DNA of 64,000 nt from SZUA-448 sp045593785 (GCA_045593785.1 JAZNXH010000185.1:1-64000); one strand, 5' to 3'; positions 8,898 to 17,068 are shown, counted from the stretch's first letter. Program-made: numbers and translations. The notes: generated by a model not told the origin, from the letters alone.

Positions 8898-9308
8898 ATG
8901 AGAAAAAACAGTATTAAAAATGTAAGAATTAATCAGGAAGTGCAGAAGGAACTCAGTTCTCTCATTATGAGAGAACTGAAGGATCCTCGCATTCATATGA
9001 TGACTTCCATAACCAGAACAGAAGTTGCACCAGACTTAAAGACTGCAAAAGTCTATGTCAGTGTACTTGGCACAGATGATGAACTGGTGGAAACTGTAAA
9101 AGGTCTGAAGCGTGCTGCACCGTTTCTTCGTTCCCAGCTTGCAAAGTCTATGAATATGCGCAACACCCCGGAATTAAACTTTATTGCAGATCCGTCAATT
9201 GCGTATGGTGTTATGATGTCAAAGAAACTGGAAGCGTTTGAAGCGGAAACTTCGGATTCGGCTGCAGATGAGTTTGAGAACGAAGACGGAGAAGATGCAG
9301 AGGAATAA
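8898..9308 (+). CDS. rbfA: 30S ribosome-binding factor RbfA
   Basis: 136 residues with a single KH-like fold; binds the 5' helix of 16S rRNA during late 30S maturation. Motifs include R-I-N-Q-E-V-Q-K-E-L near the N-terminus and L-K-D-P-R-I, followed by the family's A-K-V-Y-V-S-V-L-G strand. The last 25 or so residues are acidic (E/D-rich). GAGGA precedes the ATG. It lies 30 bases after infB and 3 bases before nrnA, in the same operon. Confidence 0.94.
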   Translation: MRKNSIKNVRINQEVQKELSSLIMRELKDPRIHMMTSITRTEVAPDLKTAKVYVSVLGTDDELVETVKGLKRAAPFLRSQLAKSMNMRNTPELNFIADPSIAYGVMMSKKLEAFEAETSDSAADEFENEDGEDAEE

Positions 9309-9311
9309 AAC

Positions 9312-10265
9312 ATGAATGAATTGATGAAGCAGATACAGGAAGCAAGGAAGATTGCAATAGCAGGTCATATCCGTCCGGATGGTGACTGTGTTGGTTCCTG
9401 TTGCGCATTGTACCACTATATCAAAGACAATTTTTCGCTTGACGGAAAGCAAGTTGTTGTGTATATGGAGGGGATTGCGCCGCAATTTTATCTTCTGGAA
9501 GGATTATCAGAGTTTTCTGCAGATGTGACTGTGTTGCAGGATTGTGATTTATTTATTGCATTGGATTGCGCATCGATTGATCGCCTTGGAAAGGCAGAAG
9601 AACTATTTTCGAATGCAGATAAGACAATCCTTGTGGATCATCATATCAGTAATACCGCTTATGCGAAGATCGGCATTGTCGATGCTGAGGCAAGTTCTAC
9701 CTGTGAAGTGTTATTTGAACAGATGGAAGTTGATAAGATATCGCTTGCCTGTGCCTATGCGCTGTATCTTGGTATTGTCCATGATACCGGTGTGTTCAAA
9801 CACTCAAATACAAAGAAAAGGACAATGGAGATTGCCGGAGTTTTATTGGAAAAAGGCGTTTCTTCCTCTCAGGTGATTGATGGAACCTTTTTTGAAAAGA
9901 GTTTTCTGCAGACAAAGCTTTTGGGCAGATGTCTGATGGAAAGTGAACTTTATCTTGACGGCAGAGTGATTGTTTCAGTCATATCGTTAGAATTAAAAAA
10001 ACAATTTGGTGCGGTATCATCGGATTTTGATGGTGTCATAGATAATCTTCGCGTGACCAGAGGTGTTGAAGTTGCTATGCTGATTACCGAGGAAGAGGAG
10101 AATAAGTGCAAAGTAAGCATGCGCTCGAACCATGATGTGAATGTAAGCACCATCGCACAAAGTTTCGGTGGTGGCGGACATATTAGGGCAGCCGGCTGTA
10201 CCGTGGCAGGCAGCGCTGACGCGATACGCGAAAAGATTTTGGCGGCTGTGTCGGAGCAACTGTAG
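9312..10265 (+). CDS. nrnA: DHH/DHHA1 phosphoesterase (NrnA-like oligoribonuclease / pAp phosphatase)
   Basis: 317 residues. The DHH domain carries G-H-I-R-P-D-G-D-C-V-G-S (about 19-30), A-L-D-C-A (about 79-83) and V-D-H-H-I-S-N (about 105-111). The DHHA1 domain ends with G-G-G-G-H-I-R-A-A-G-C. Family members degrade nanoRNAs and dephosphorylate 3'-phosphoadenosine 5'-phosphate with Mn2+; some also hydrolyse pApA from c-di-AMP turnover. The symbol rests on similarity and on position between rbfA and truB, where nrnA commonly lies in Clostridia. Confidence 0.88.
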   Translation: MNELMKQIQEARKIAIAGHIRPDGDCVGSCCALYHYIKDNFSLDGKQVVVYMEGIAPQFYLLEGLSEFSADVTVLQDCDLFIALDCASIDRLGKAEELFSNADKTILVDHHISNTAYAKIGIVDAEASSTCEVLFEQMEVDKISLACAYALYLGIVHDTGVFKHSNTKKRTMEIAGVLLEKGVSSSQVIDGTFFEKSFLQTKLLGRCLMESELYLDGRVIVSVISLELKKQFGAVSSDFDGVIDNLRVTRGVEVAMLITEEEENKCKVSMRSNHDVNVSTIAQSFGGGGHIRAAGCTVAGSADAIREKILAAVSEQL

Positions 10266-10287
10266 TGTTGTGAGAGATTGGAAACAG

Positions 10288-11274
10288 ATGAACGGAATAT
10301 TATGTGTTTATAAAGAAGCCGGTTATACATCACATGATGTGATTAACCGACTTAGGAGAATCAGTAATCAGAAAAAAATCGGACATACAGGGACACTTGA
10401 TCCAAATGCGGAGGGAGTTCTTCCTGTATGTTTTGGTAATGCGACAAAAGTATGCGGATTGCTTACGGACACGGATAAATGTTATCGTGCCGAGTTAATA
10501 TTAGGTAAAGTAACAGACAGCTATGATATTACCGGCGAAGTGATATCGGAACGGGAACCGCATGTAACAGTAGAGCAGTTGCTGGAAGTAATTCAGAGTT
10601 TTATTGGAACGCAAATGCAGACTCCGCCGATGTTTTCTGCAAGGAAAGTTAACGGACAAAAACTGTATGATCTGGCCCGTCAAGGTATCGTTGTAGAACG
10701 CGAGCAAAAAGAAATTACAGTATATGATATCTGCCTGGAGTCCGTTGTTTGTCGTAATCAGACAGGAGAAACCTTTGAAATAATAGCGGATTGCCTTGAT
10801 GTTAATGTGTTTTCTACCGAAGTAATTCGTGCATATATTACGGTACATTGCTCTAAGGGAACATATATCAGAAGTATCTGTCATGATATTGGTGAGAAGC
10901 TTGGATGCGGAGCCTGTATGGGTAGCCTGTTGCGTACAAAAGTAGGGCGTTTTACCATAGAAGACAGTAGAAAAATTAAAGAACTTGCGAGGCTATCCGA
11001 AGAAGGTAAATTCGAGGAACTTCTCATTTCTGCTGACAGCATGTTTCCTGAATATCCGAAGCTTTCGCAACTGCCGGAAGAAGCGGATCTTTTACTAAGA
11101 AACGGTAATCAGATTTATCTGAAGCAGATTTCGAAGTATGAGTGGATGGAACTGGAGCAGACAAAGCTTCGAATGTACGATGGAAGCGGACGGTTTTGTG
11201 CAATCTATGAGTACCGGAAAGAAAAACGTTATTTACAGCCGGTGACAATGTTTCCGGAGTATAATGGAAAATGA
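10288..11274 (+). CDS. truB: tRNA pseudouridine-55 synthase TruB
   Basis: 328 residues; makes pseudouridine 55 in the T-loop of tRNAs. The catalytic region H-T-G-T-L-D-P-N-A-E-G-V-L-P starts at residue 33, with the nucleophile Asp at 38. Further motifs are C-S-K-G-T-Y-I-R-S-I and a C-terminal PUA-like part. The frame is open back into nrnA, but the ATG at 10288 gives the conserved N-terminus M-N-G-I-L-C-V-Y-K. It overlaps the longer ribF frame by 4 bases. Confidence 0.95.
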   Translation: MNGILCVYKEAGYTSHDVINRLRRISNQKKIGHTGTLDPNAEGVLPVCFGNATKVCGLLTDTDKCYRAELILGKVTDSYDITGEVISEREPHVTVEQLLEVIQSFIGTQMQTPPMFSARKVNGQKLYDLARQGIVVEREQKEITVYDICLESVVCRNQTGETFEIIADCLDVNVFSTEVIRAYITVHCSKGTYIRSICHDIGEKLGCGACMGSLLRTKVGRFTIEDSRKIKELARLSEEGKFEELLISADSMFPEYPKLSQLPEEADLLLRNGNQIYLKQISKYEWMELEQTKLRMYDGSGRFCAIYEYRKEKRYLQPVTMFPEYNGK

Positions 11275-11288
11275 AAGGGGCACACAGG

Positions 11289-11825
11289 ATGCAGATTATA
11301 CGGAACACAACAGAATTTAGTCTGAAAAACAGCTGTGTTACTCTTGGAAAATTTGACGGAGTACATCTTGGTCACAGAAAATTGATTTCTACAGTTGTAG
11401 ATGACAAAAACACTACATCGGTTGTGTTTACATTTGATCCTTTGCCGGATTCGCCAATGAAAAAGCTGAATCCGATTTATACAGATGAACAGCAGGAAGC
11501 AATTCTGATGGATCTTGGAGTGGAGGTGCTGATCCGATACCCGTTTTCACAAAAAGAAGCCGCAATGAGTGCGGAGGATTTTGTGAAAGATGTATTGATC
11601 AGACAGTTGGATGCTAAGCATATTGTAGTTGGAAGAGATTTTCGTTTCGGACATGGATGTGCCGGTGATTATCATTTGTTAGAGACATTATCTAAGGTAT
11701 ATGGTTACCGGCTTACAGTTCATGATAAAGTGAATTATCATGGAGAAGAGATTAGCAGTTCCAGGATTCGTTGCTGTATTCAGAATAAGGATTTGGTATC
11801 TGCAAATTATATGCTTGGAAAGTAA
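11289..11825 (+). CDS. ribF: RibF-like FAD synthetase (FMN adenylyltransferase) domain only
   Basis: 178 residues, against about 310 for bifunctional RibF. The N-terminal FMN adenylyltransferase domain looks complete: G-K-F-D-G-V-H-L-G-H at 20-29 (HxGH-type site), T-F-D-P, G-R-D-F-R-F-G-H and I-S-S-S-R-I-R near 155. It stops after M-L-G-K, where the riboflavin kinase domain normally begins with M-L-G-R-P-Y. No kinase remnant follows; the rpsO promoter starts 9 bases later. The protein should make FAD from FMN but not FMN from riboflavin, so a kinase may be encoded elsewhere. The ATG at 11289 has AAAGGGG eight bases upstream and is preferred over 11271. Confidence 0.88.
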   Translation: MQIIRNTTEFSLKNSCVTLGKFDGVHLGHRKLISTVVDDKNTTSVVFTFDPLPDSPMKKLNPIYTDEQQEAILMDLGVEVLIRYPFSQKEAAMSAEDFVKDVLIRQLDAKHIVVGRDFRFGHGCAGDYHLLETLSKVYGYRLTVHDKVNYHGEEISSSRIRCCIQNKDLVSANYMLGK

Positions 11826-11833
11826 AAAAGGTA

Positions 11834-11862
11834 TTTACAAACCTTAGAATCTATGCTAATAT
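11834..11862 (+). promoter_or_regulatory. Sigma-A promoter of rpsO
   Basis: TTTACA at 11834-11839 and TAATAT at 11857-11862 with a 17-base spacer. It lies immediately after the ribF stop and separates rpsO from the infB operon. Confidence 0.65.
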
Positions 11863-11865
11863 GTC

Positions 11866-11922
11866 ATAGGTTTATTAAAGCTGAAGTTTACCGATACTGC
11901 GTATTAGGACACTCTGACCTAT
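11866..11922 (+). promoter_or_regulatory. Three-way-junction leader before rpsO, putative S15 autoregulatory site
   Basis: ATAGGT (11866-11871) pairs with ACCTAT (11917-11922). Between them are two small hairpins: TAAA/TTTA around GCTGAAG, and ATAC/GTAT around TGC (about 11894-11904). A further TATAC/GTATA hairpin follows at 11920-11932, before the ribosome-binding site. S15 is known to bind three-way junctions in 16S rRNA and in mRNA leaders of Bacillus relatives; that this one is bound by S15 is inferred. Confidence 0.45.
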
Positions 11923-11960
11923 ACCCGGTATACGGCCTATATTGAAAGGAGATCAAGATT

Positions 11961-12227
11961 ATGATCACTACTGAGAAGAAGAGAGAGATTATTGCAGCTT
12001 ACGGAAGAACTCCGGAAGACACCGGTTCACCGGAAGTACAGATTGCGCTTCTTACCGAGCGTATCAACGAGCTCAACGAGCACTTAAAGAAGAACAACAA
12101 GGATCATCATTCCAGAAGAGGTCTTTTAAAGATGGTTGGTCAGAGACGTGGCTTACTTGCTTATCTTAAGAAGACCGATATCGAAGCTTATCGTACTTTG
12201 ATTGGAAGACTTGGTTTAAGAAAGTAA
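11961..12227 (+). CDS. rpsO: 30S ribosomal protein S15
   Basis: 88 residues with the full S15 signature: G-S-P-E-V-Q-I-A-L-L-T-E-R-I followed by L-K-K-N-N-K-D-H-H-S-R-R-G-L. It binds the central domain of 16S rRNA. GAAAGGAGATC precedes the ATG. It has its own promoter at 11834 and terminator at 12233, so it is probably monocistronic. Confidence 0.97.
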   Translation: MITTEKKREIIAAYGRTPEDTGSPEVQIALLTERINELNEHLKKNNKDHHSRRGLLKMVGQRRGLLAYLKKTDIEAYRTLIGRLGLRK

Positions 12228-12232
12228 TTTTT

Positions 12233-12263
12233 AAAGGGATACGTATTGGCGTATCCCTTTTTT
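12233..12263 (+). terminator. Rho-independent terminator of rpsO
   Basis: AAAGGGATAC pairs with GTATCCCTTT around the loop GTATTGGC, followed by a run of T. Confidence 0.85.
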
Positions 12264-12266
12264 ACA

Positions 12267-12364
12267 AGCAGAGTAGGATTTCGTGCGTTAAGTGTCTGCC
12301 GAACGGGGAGTTGTCGGTGGAACGAAAAGATTATCTTGCGGTACGAGATTCGCATCCCGCTGCT
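12267..12364 (+). promoter_or_regulatory. Tetrahydrofolate (THF) riboswitch aptamer upstream of folT
   Basis: The conserved cores of the THF riboswitch are present: G-A-G-T-A-G, then T-G-C-G-T-T-A-A-G-T-G-T, and near the 3' side the G-C-A-T-C-C-C-G-C element. The closing helix P1 is AGCAG (12267-12271) with CTGCT (12360-12364). THF riboswitches are known upstream of folT and folate biosynthesis genes in Clostridiales and Lactobacillales. The downstream gene is a folT homologue, which supports the call. The 3' strand of P1 overlaps the 5' arm of the next hairpin. Confidence 0.9.
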
Positions 12365-12424
12365 ACATCTGTGAGGAGAGTCCTCCTTCATGTAGCATAT
12401 GACTGCTGTAATGAAAAGGAGGAT
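12362..12424 (+). promoter_or_regulatory. Expression platform of the THF riboswitch with SD/anti-SD pairing
   Basis: GCTACAT (12362-12368) can pair with ATGTAGC, enclosing a GAGGA/TCCTC hairpin. The 5' arm shares GCT with riboswitch P1, so the two helices compete. The inner TCCTCCTT strand can also pair with AAGGAGGA, the folT ribosome-binding site. This suggests translational switching; which state is ON cannot be settled by eye. Confidence 0.6.
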
Positions 12425-12429
12425 TTTTT

Positions 12430-12966
12430 ATGAGTAAAAGAGAAAAAAGACATTTTGGGATTTTATTATTGGCAACGGCAGGACTGATTATCGCAGTTGA
12501 GATTATTCTTGAGAGGTATCTGTGTATCGAAGCAGGTGATTCGAGCCGTTACAGTCTGGCGTTTGTGGCGCGTGCAGTGGCAGGAGCTATCTTGGGACCC
12601 ATCGGGGCAGGAATTACCGGTGTATTGGCAGATTGTCTTGGGGCAATTATCAAGTTTGGCTCCCCGATTTGGATGCTGTGCATTACGGCATTTGCCAGAG
12701 GTGTATTCTATGGATTGTTTCTTCATAAGAAGACGACAGTATTGCGTATTGTATTAGCGGTACTTTGTGTGGAAGGAATCTGTAGTGTGTTGTTGAACAG
12801 TTTTATCCTGCATTATTCTTTGGGATCACCTTTATCAGCGATGTTTTTCACTCGAGGAATCCAGGCAGTAATTATGACAGCAGTACAGATTCCGGTATTG
12901 ATTTTGATGAATCGTTATCTTTTCCCGCAATTGAGACGAATTTTTCAACAGTACAAACAGGCTTAA
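12430..12966 (+). CDS. folT: Folate ECF transporter S component FolT
   Basis: 178-residue, very hydrophobic protein with about five to six membrane helices. S components bind the vitamin and dock onto the shared EcfA/A'/T energising module, which is not in this window. The G-P-I-G-A-G-I-T-G-V-L-A-D-C-L-G stretch and the A-F-A-R-G-V-F-Y-G-L-F region resemble FolT S components. Folate specificity is supported by the THF riboswitch just upstream and folC just downstream. AAGGAGG precedes the ATG. Confidence 0.88.
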   Translation: MSKREKRHFGILLLATAGLIIAVEIILERYLCIEAGDSSRYSLAFVARAVAGAILGPIGAGITGVLADCLGAIIKFGSPIWMLCITAFARGVFYGLFLHKKTTVLRIVLAVLCVEGICSVLLNSFILHYSLGSPLSAMFFTRGIQAVIMTAVQIPVLILMNRYLFPQLRRIFQQYKQA

Positions 12967-12977
12967 GAGGAAATGTG

Positions 12978-14282
12978 ATGCAGGAAAAAACAATTGTGCT
13001 GATGGAACGGGTCAGCAATTCATTAAAACCGGGTAGCCATCCGGGGATTGGTCGCGTACAGGAGTTTTGTGCGCTTTGCGGTCACCCGGAACGTAAGTTA
13101 CGAACCATTCATGTGGCAGGGACCAACGGAAAAGGTTCTGTCAGTAATATGACGCGGTTGATTCTGACAGAGGCAGGGTATAAGACGGCAGTATTCAATT
13201 CTCCGTATTTGAGTTCGCCGCTTGAGTATTTTCAGATTGACGGAACACAGATATTTGAGGAACGTTTTGCAGTGCTTGCTGAAAAGCTTCTAAAACTTGC
13301 CTTACAGATGCAGGAACCACCGACAGAGTTTGAGTTTTATACGGTTGCTGCATTGGTATATTTTGTAGAAGAACAATGTGATTTTGCCGTGATAGAAGCC
13401 GGCATGGGTGGCAGACTGGATGCCACCAATATACTGCAAAATACAGTACTCAGTATAATTACGAATATCGGTATCGATCACAAAGAGTATCTGGGAGATA
13501 CGATCGAACAGATAGCACAGGAGAAAGCAGGGATAATAAAACCCGGTGTTCCGATTGCAGTGTATCCGTCAGAATCTTGTGCAGTGGAAGTGATAAAAAC
13601 CGAAGCGCATAGACAGAAATGTTCCTGTATCATAGCGGATGAGGAACGGATGGAACGAATTAGTACAGGCAAAAGTAATAGCAGCTCAGTAATGCAATAT
13701 ACGACTGCGAACGGACAGGTATATTGTGTTGAATTAGCGATGAATGCAGAATTTCAACGACGAAATTGTATGTTGGCATTGGAAGCGGTTGAATTATTAA
13801 GGACACAGAATCTTTGTATCTCTGAGTCTGCAGTAGTGAACGCATTAAAGAAATTTCAATTGCCGGCACGATTTGAGATTCTTTCAAAAGAACCTTGGAT
13901 GATTGCAGACGGCGGACACAATCCGCAGTGTATTGATGCTGTAATGGAAAGCATGCAGCCGGTGGTACGTAAGGTTAGAGAAAAAAACGGCAGGGTGTTG
14001 GTTCTGAGCGGCATTATGCGGGACAAGGATTACGCTTACGTGTATCGCAGATTATCAGAGATTGCAGATGAGTTTATTCTGGTTGCTGCAGGGGTAAGCA
14101 GGGCTCTTACAACCGGGGAGTTGGAATCAGAACTGTTACAGTACCATATACCGGTTCAAAAAGCAGAAACACCGAAGAAGGGTGCAGAACTTGCACTCCG
14201 GAAATTACAGAAGCATGATTGCCTTCTGGTATCCGGTTCGTTTTATATTATGAATGACATTTTGTCTGTAATAAGAAAATAA
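12978..14282 (+). CDS. folC: Folylpolyglutamate synthase / dihydrofolate synthase FolC
   Basis: 434 residues of the Mur-ligase-like superfamily; adds glutamate to folates with ATP and retains them in the cell. The P-loop A-G-T-N-G-K-G-S is at 47-54. E-A-G-M-G-G-R-L-D-A-T-N-I is near residue 141 and the C-terminal domain has D-G-G-H-N-P. The folate-loop region reads S-P-Y-L-S-S-P-L-E-Y-F rather than the usual S-P-H-L. The ATG at 12978 is preferred to an adjacent GTG because of its spacing from AAGAGG. It follows folT by 11 bases and is presumably under the same riboswitch. Confidence 0.93.
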   Translation: MQEKTIVLMERVSNSLKPGSHPGIGRVQEFCALCGHPERKLRTIHVAGTNGKGSVSNMTRLILTEAGYKTAVFNSPYLSSPLEYFQIDGTQIFEERFAVLAEKLLKLALQMQEPPTEFEFYTVAALVYFVEEQCDFAVIEAGMGGRLDATNILQNTVLSIITNIGIDHKEYLGDTIEQIAQEKAGIIKPGVPIAVYPSESCAVEVIKTEAHRQKCSCIIADEERMERISTGKSNSSSVMQYTTANGQVYCVELAMNAEFQRRNCMLALEAVELLRTQNLCISESAVVNALKKFQLPARFEILSKEPWMIADGGHNPQCIDAVMESMQPVVRKVREKNGRVLVLSGIMRDKDYAYVYRRLSEIADEFILVAAGVSRALTTGELESELLQYHIPVQKAETPKKGAELALRKLQKHDCLLVSGSFYIMNDILSVIRK

Positions 14283-14331
14283 TCATCTTTCACTTCAAAA
14301 GATGAGAAATATATATTTTACGGAGGTGCGT

Positions 14332-15246
14332 ATGAGACACATTATCAGTCCTTTGGATTTATCAGTGGAAGAGGTAAACGAACTGATTGAAATCGCCGAA
14401 GACATTATCCGTGATCCGAAGAAATATTCGGAAATCTGTCACGGAAAGAAGCTTGCAACCTTATTCTATGAACCAAGTACCAGAACAAGATTGAGCTTTG
14501 AAGCAGCGATGATGAACCTTGGTGGTTATGTACTCGGATTCTCATCAGCAGATTCTTCTTCTGCATCGAAGGGAGAAAGTGTAGCGGATACGATTCGTGT
14601 GATTTCCGGTTATGCTGATATCTGTGCAATGCGTCATCCGAAAGAGGGTGCACCGTATGTTGCTTCCCAGTATTCGGGGATTCCGGTAATCAATGCGGGT
14701 GACGGTGGACACAATCATCCGACACAAACTTTGACGGACTTACTTACGATTAAATGTCTGAAGGGAAGACTTGATAATATTACCATTGGTTGTTGTGGTG
14801 ACCTGATGTTTGGCAGAACCGTACATTCCTTGATTAACGCAATGGTTCGGTATAAAAATGTAAAGTTTGTATTTATTTCACCGGAGGAATTAAAGATTCC
14901 GGATTATCTTCGCGCAGAAGTTTTGGATGCAAAGGGAATCGAATACAAAGAAGTGAAGAATCTCGAAGAGGTTATGCCGGAACTGGATGTTCTGTATATG
15001 ACCCGCGTACAGAGAGAACGTTTCTTCAACGAGGCAGATTATATCCGCTTGAAGGATAGCTTTATTCTTGATAAGAAAAAGATGGAATTTGCGAGGGAAG
15101 ACATGTTGGTAATGCATCCGTTGCCGCGTGTGAATGAGATTTCGGTTGAGGTTGACTCGGATCCGAGAGCTGCATATTTTAAGCAGGCACAGTATGGAGT
15201 GTATATCCGTATGGCATTGATTTTGAGACTATTAGAGCTGGCATAA
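14332..15246 (+). CDS. pyrB: Aspartate carbamoyltransferase catalytic subunit
   Basis: 304 residues; joins carbamoyl phosphate and aspartate in pyrimidine synthesis. The carbamoyl-phosphate site F-Y-E-P-S-T-R-T-R-L-S-F covers 45-56. H-N-H-P-T-Q-T-L-T-D-L-L is near residue 127, and H-P-L-P-R-V-N-E-I near 263. CGGAGGTG precedes the ATG at 14332; the frame extends upstream to 14302 without a ribosome-binding site. It lies 49 bases after folC with no clear terminator between, and pyrI follows after 21 bases. Confidence 0.96.
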   Translation: MRHIISPLDLSVEEVNELIEIAEDIIRDPKKYSEICHGKKLATLFYEPSTRTRLSFEAAMMNLGGYVLGFSSADSSSASKGESVADTIRVISGYADICAMRHPKEGAPYVASQYSGIPVINAGDGGHNHPTQTLTDLLTIKCLKGRLDNITIGCCGDLMFGRTVHSLINAMVRYKNVKFVFISPEELKIPDYLRAEVLDAKGIEYKEVKNLEEVMPELDVLYMTRVQRERFFNEADYIRLKDSFILDKKKMEFAREDMLVMHPLPRVNEISVEVDSDPRAAYFKQAQYGVYIRMALILRLLELA

Positions 15247-15267
15247 GAGAGAATGGAGGAAAACGAT

Positions 15268-15693
15268 ATGTTGAACATCGGCGGATTACATCAGGGTGTT
15301 GTAATTGACCACATTCAGGCAGGTGCTGCCATGAAGATTTATGAGTATCTGAATCTCGATGAGATTGATGCCTGTGTAGCAATTATCAAGAATGCAAAGA
15401 GCAACAAGATGGGAAAGAAGGATATTATTAAGATTGATGGTCCGAATACTTTAGACCTCGATATGCTTGCTGTTATGGATCCGAACATCACCATCAATAT
15501 TATAGATAATGATAAGATTGTTGAAAAGCGTAAGTTAAGAATGCCGGAACGTGTAACCGGTATTATTAAGTGTACGAACCCAAGATGCATCACCTCGATT
15601 GAACAGGAAATTGTACATTCCTTTAAGCTTACCGATCCGGAAAAAGGTTTGTACCGTTGCATCTATTGCGAACAGGCATTTAAGAGACAGTAG
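15268..15693 (+). CDS. pyrI: Aspartate carbamoyltransferase regulatory subunit
   Basis: 141 residues; the nucleotide-binding partner of PyrB, giving an allosteric holoenzyme. The N-terminal effector domain has V-I-D-H-I-Q-A-G. The C-terminal zinc domain has all four Cys: 102 and 107 (C-T-N-P-R-C), and 131 and 134 (C-I-Y-C). The start at 15268 follows GGAGG; the upstream in-frame ATG at 15253 contains that site. Confidence 0.95.
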   Translation: MLNIGGLHQGVVIDHIQAGAAMKIYEYLNLDEIDACVAIIKNAKSNKMGKKDIIKIDGPNTLDLDMLAVMDPNITINIIDNDKIVEKRKLRMPERVTGIIKCTNPRCITSIEQEIVHSFKLTDPEKGLYRCIYCEQAFKRQ

Positions 15694-15723
15694 TTTGGCT
15701 TACTTATATAGGGGGTATGAGTT

Positions 15724-16923
15724 ATGGTTTGCAAAAATTGTGGAGCTGAGTTGTCGAATGATACTAAGATATGTACGGAATGTCACCAGTTTGTCAAGGC
15801 TGGTTTTGCTGACATATGGAGAGAGTCCGCTGTTCTTCGAAAAGTAGTTAAGATAGGAGCTCCGATTGTTTTTGTTTTGGTCGTAGCGCTGTGTTTGTTC
15901 GTCTTTTTAAAGGATTCACCGGTTGTAACGGTAGAACAAAACCGTATATATATCAACGGTCCGTTTGAAGGGGAAGATGTAACGATTTATTTGACACCAT
16001 ATGTTACAAATTGTTCTGAGGGAAATACACATATCTATATGAAAGAGGAAGCGTTGGAGTTTGGTCAAAAACTTCATTTTGCGCTGAGTGATGAACTTCA
16101 GGACAATTATGAGTATTGTGATTTTTCGAATACTCAAAGTGGTAGCATGGAAGAATATGTGTTTGATAAATCTGTGATTGCTGTGACGGAATCAATCAAT
16201 CTTCCGGGAATGGCAATCTGTCTGAGCGGTTTATATGAAAACGGTTACTATGTACCGTATTTGGAAGAAGTGATAGCAGGTAGATGGAATAGTGGTTCTT
16301 CGGAGTGTATTGTGAACGGAAGCGCATTTCCGGTATTACATACAATTGAGTTATCCGATGTTGATCGTTCCCTTGAGAATGAGGATATGCCTAAGTTTGT
16401 TTTATTTGGTGAATTTGATGCACTAAATAGTGTACGGATCCAACTGCCAAGTGATTACCTCCATTTTGAGGGAGTGTTTCCGTCATTGACTAACATGAGC
16501 CTTACCGGATGTGAAATTGGTTTGTATTATGATTTTCCGAAGCTGGAACGGATTGATTATTTAAAGGCAACAGAAACTTTCAGTACGCTCGCATTAAAGG
16601 CTAAAAAATTAAAAGAAATATATGCAGAAGGTAATTTGGGAATTGCTGTTGCTGATTATGTATTAAAGGACGAAAGTGTTATAAGTAATTACGATTCGCT
16701 GGAGAAAATCGAATGTGATTTATTGGGATTCGGAGTTGATGGTGAGCTTGATTGGGATGCATTGTCGGAAGACGTTAAAATGGAAATCACAGTAAACGCC
16801 GTAATAGAAAAAATGCCGAGCCTGAAGGAAATTGTGATTGCATCTGACGGCGATTATCCTTTTGTGATTAATACATTAAAAGCTTTAGCAGATAAACATT
16901 CCGTGACTTTAATTGAAAAGTAA
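15724..16923 (+). CDS. Zinc-ribbon, single-pass membrane protein of unknown function
   Basis: 399 residues. The N-terminus has a zinc ribbon of two C-x-x-C pairs (C-K-N-C at 3-6, C-T-E-C at 17-20). One membrane helix follows (about 42-62), then a large domain of about 335 residues, probably outside the cell. Its C-terminal half has regularly spaced L/I/V positions such as L-T-N-M-S-L-T-G-C-E-I and L-K-A-K-K-L-K-E-I-Y-A-E-G, recalling leucine-rich repeats. This is a fold guess only. It is flanked by pyrI and a strong terminator. The start has AGGGGG upstream. Confidence 0.8.
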   Translation: MVCKNCGAELSNDTKICTECHQFVKAGFADIWRESAVLRKVVKIGAPIVFVLVVALCLFVFLKDSPVVTVEQNRIYINGPFEGEDVTIYLTPYVTNCSEGNTHIYMKEEALEFGQKLHFALSDELQDNYEYCDFSNTQSGSMEEYVFDKSVIAVTESINLPGMAICLSGLYENGYYVPYLEEVIAGRWNSGSSECIVNGSAFPVLHTIELSDVDRSLENEDMPKFVLFGEFDALNSVRIQLPSDYLHFEGVFPSLTNMSLTGCEIGLYYDFPKLERIDYLKATETFSTLALKAKKLKEIYAEGNLGIAVADYVLKDESVISNYDSLEKIECDLLGFGVDGELDWDALSEDVKMEITVNAVIEKMPSLKEIVIASDGDYPFVINTLKALADKHSVTLIEK

Positions 16924-16928
16924 TTTTG

Positions 16929-16962
16929 ACAAGCTTATTTCAAGGAAATAAGCTTGTTTTTC
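16929..16962 (+). terminator. Rho-independent terminator after the zinc-ribbon gene
   Basis: ACAAGCTTATTT (16929-16940) pairs perfectly with AAATAAGCTTGT (16946-16957) around CAAGG and is followed by T-rich sequence. Confidence 0.85.
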
Positions 16963-16974
16963 TCTGATTTTTAC

Positions 16975-17003
16975 TTGATTATAGCATGTAAAAATGTTAT
17001 AAT
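16975..17003 (+). promoter_or_regulatory. Sigma-A promoter of pnp
   Basis: TTGATT at 16975-16980 and TATAAT at 16998-17003 with a 17-base spacer. Transcription should start near 17010, leaving a leader of about 165 bases. Confidence 0.75.
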
Positions 17004-17068
17004 ATGAAATTGTGGTTAATCATGCGAAAATATAGGAAAGATATAATTGCATGAGAAAAATATGAGTT

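Noticed and set aside
8217..8996. 259-codon open frame on the minus strand over infB and rbfA
   Set aside because: Shadow of two well-supported genes, with low-complexity composition and no ribosome-binding site that stands out.
14283..14305. Hairpin between folC and pyrB as a terminator
   Set aside because: The 8-bp AT-rich stem is not followed by a T-run on the plus strand.
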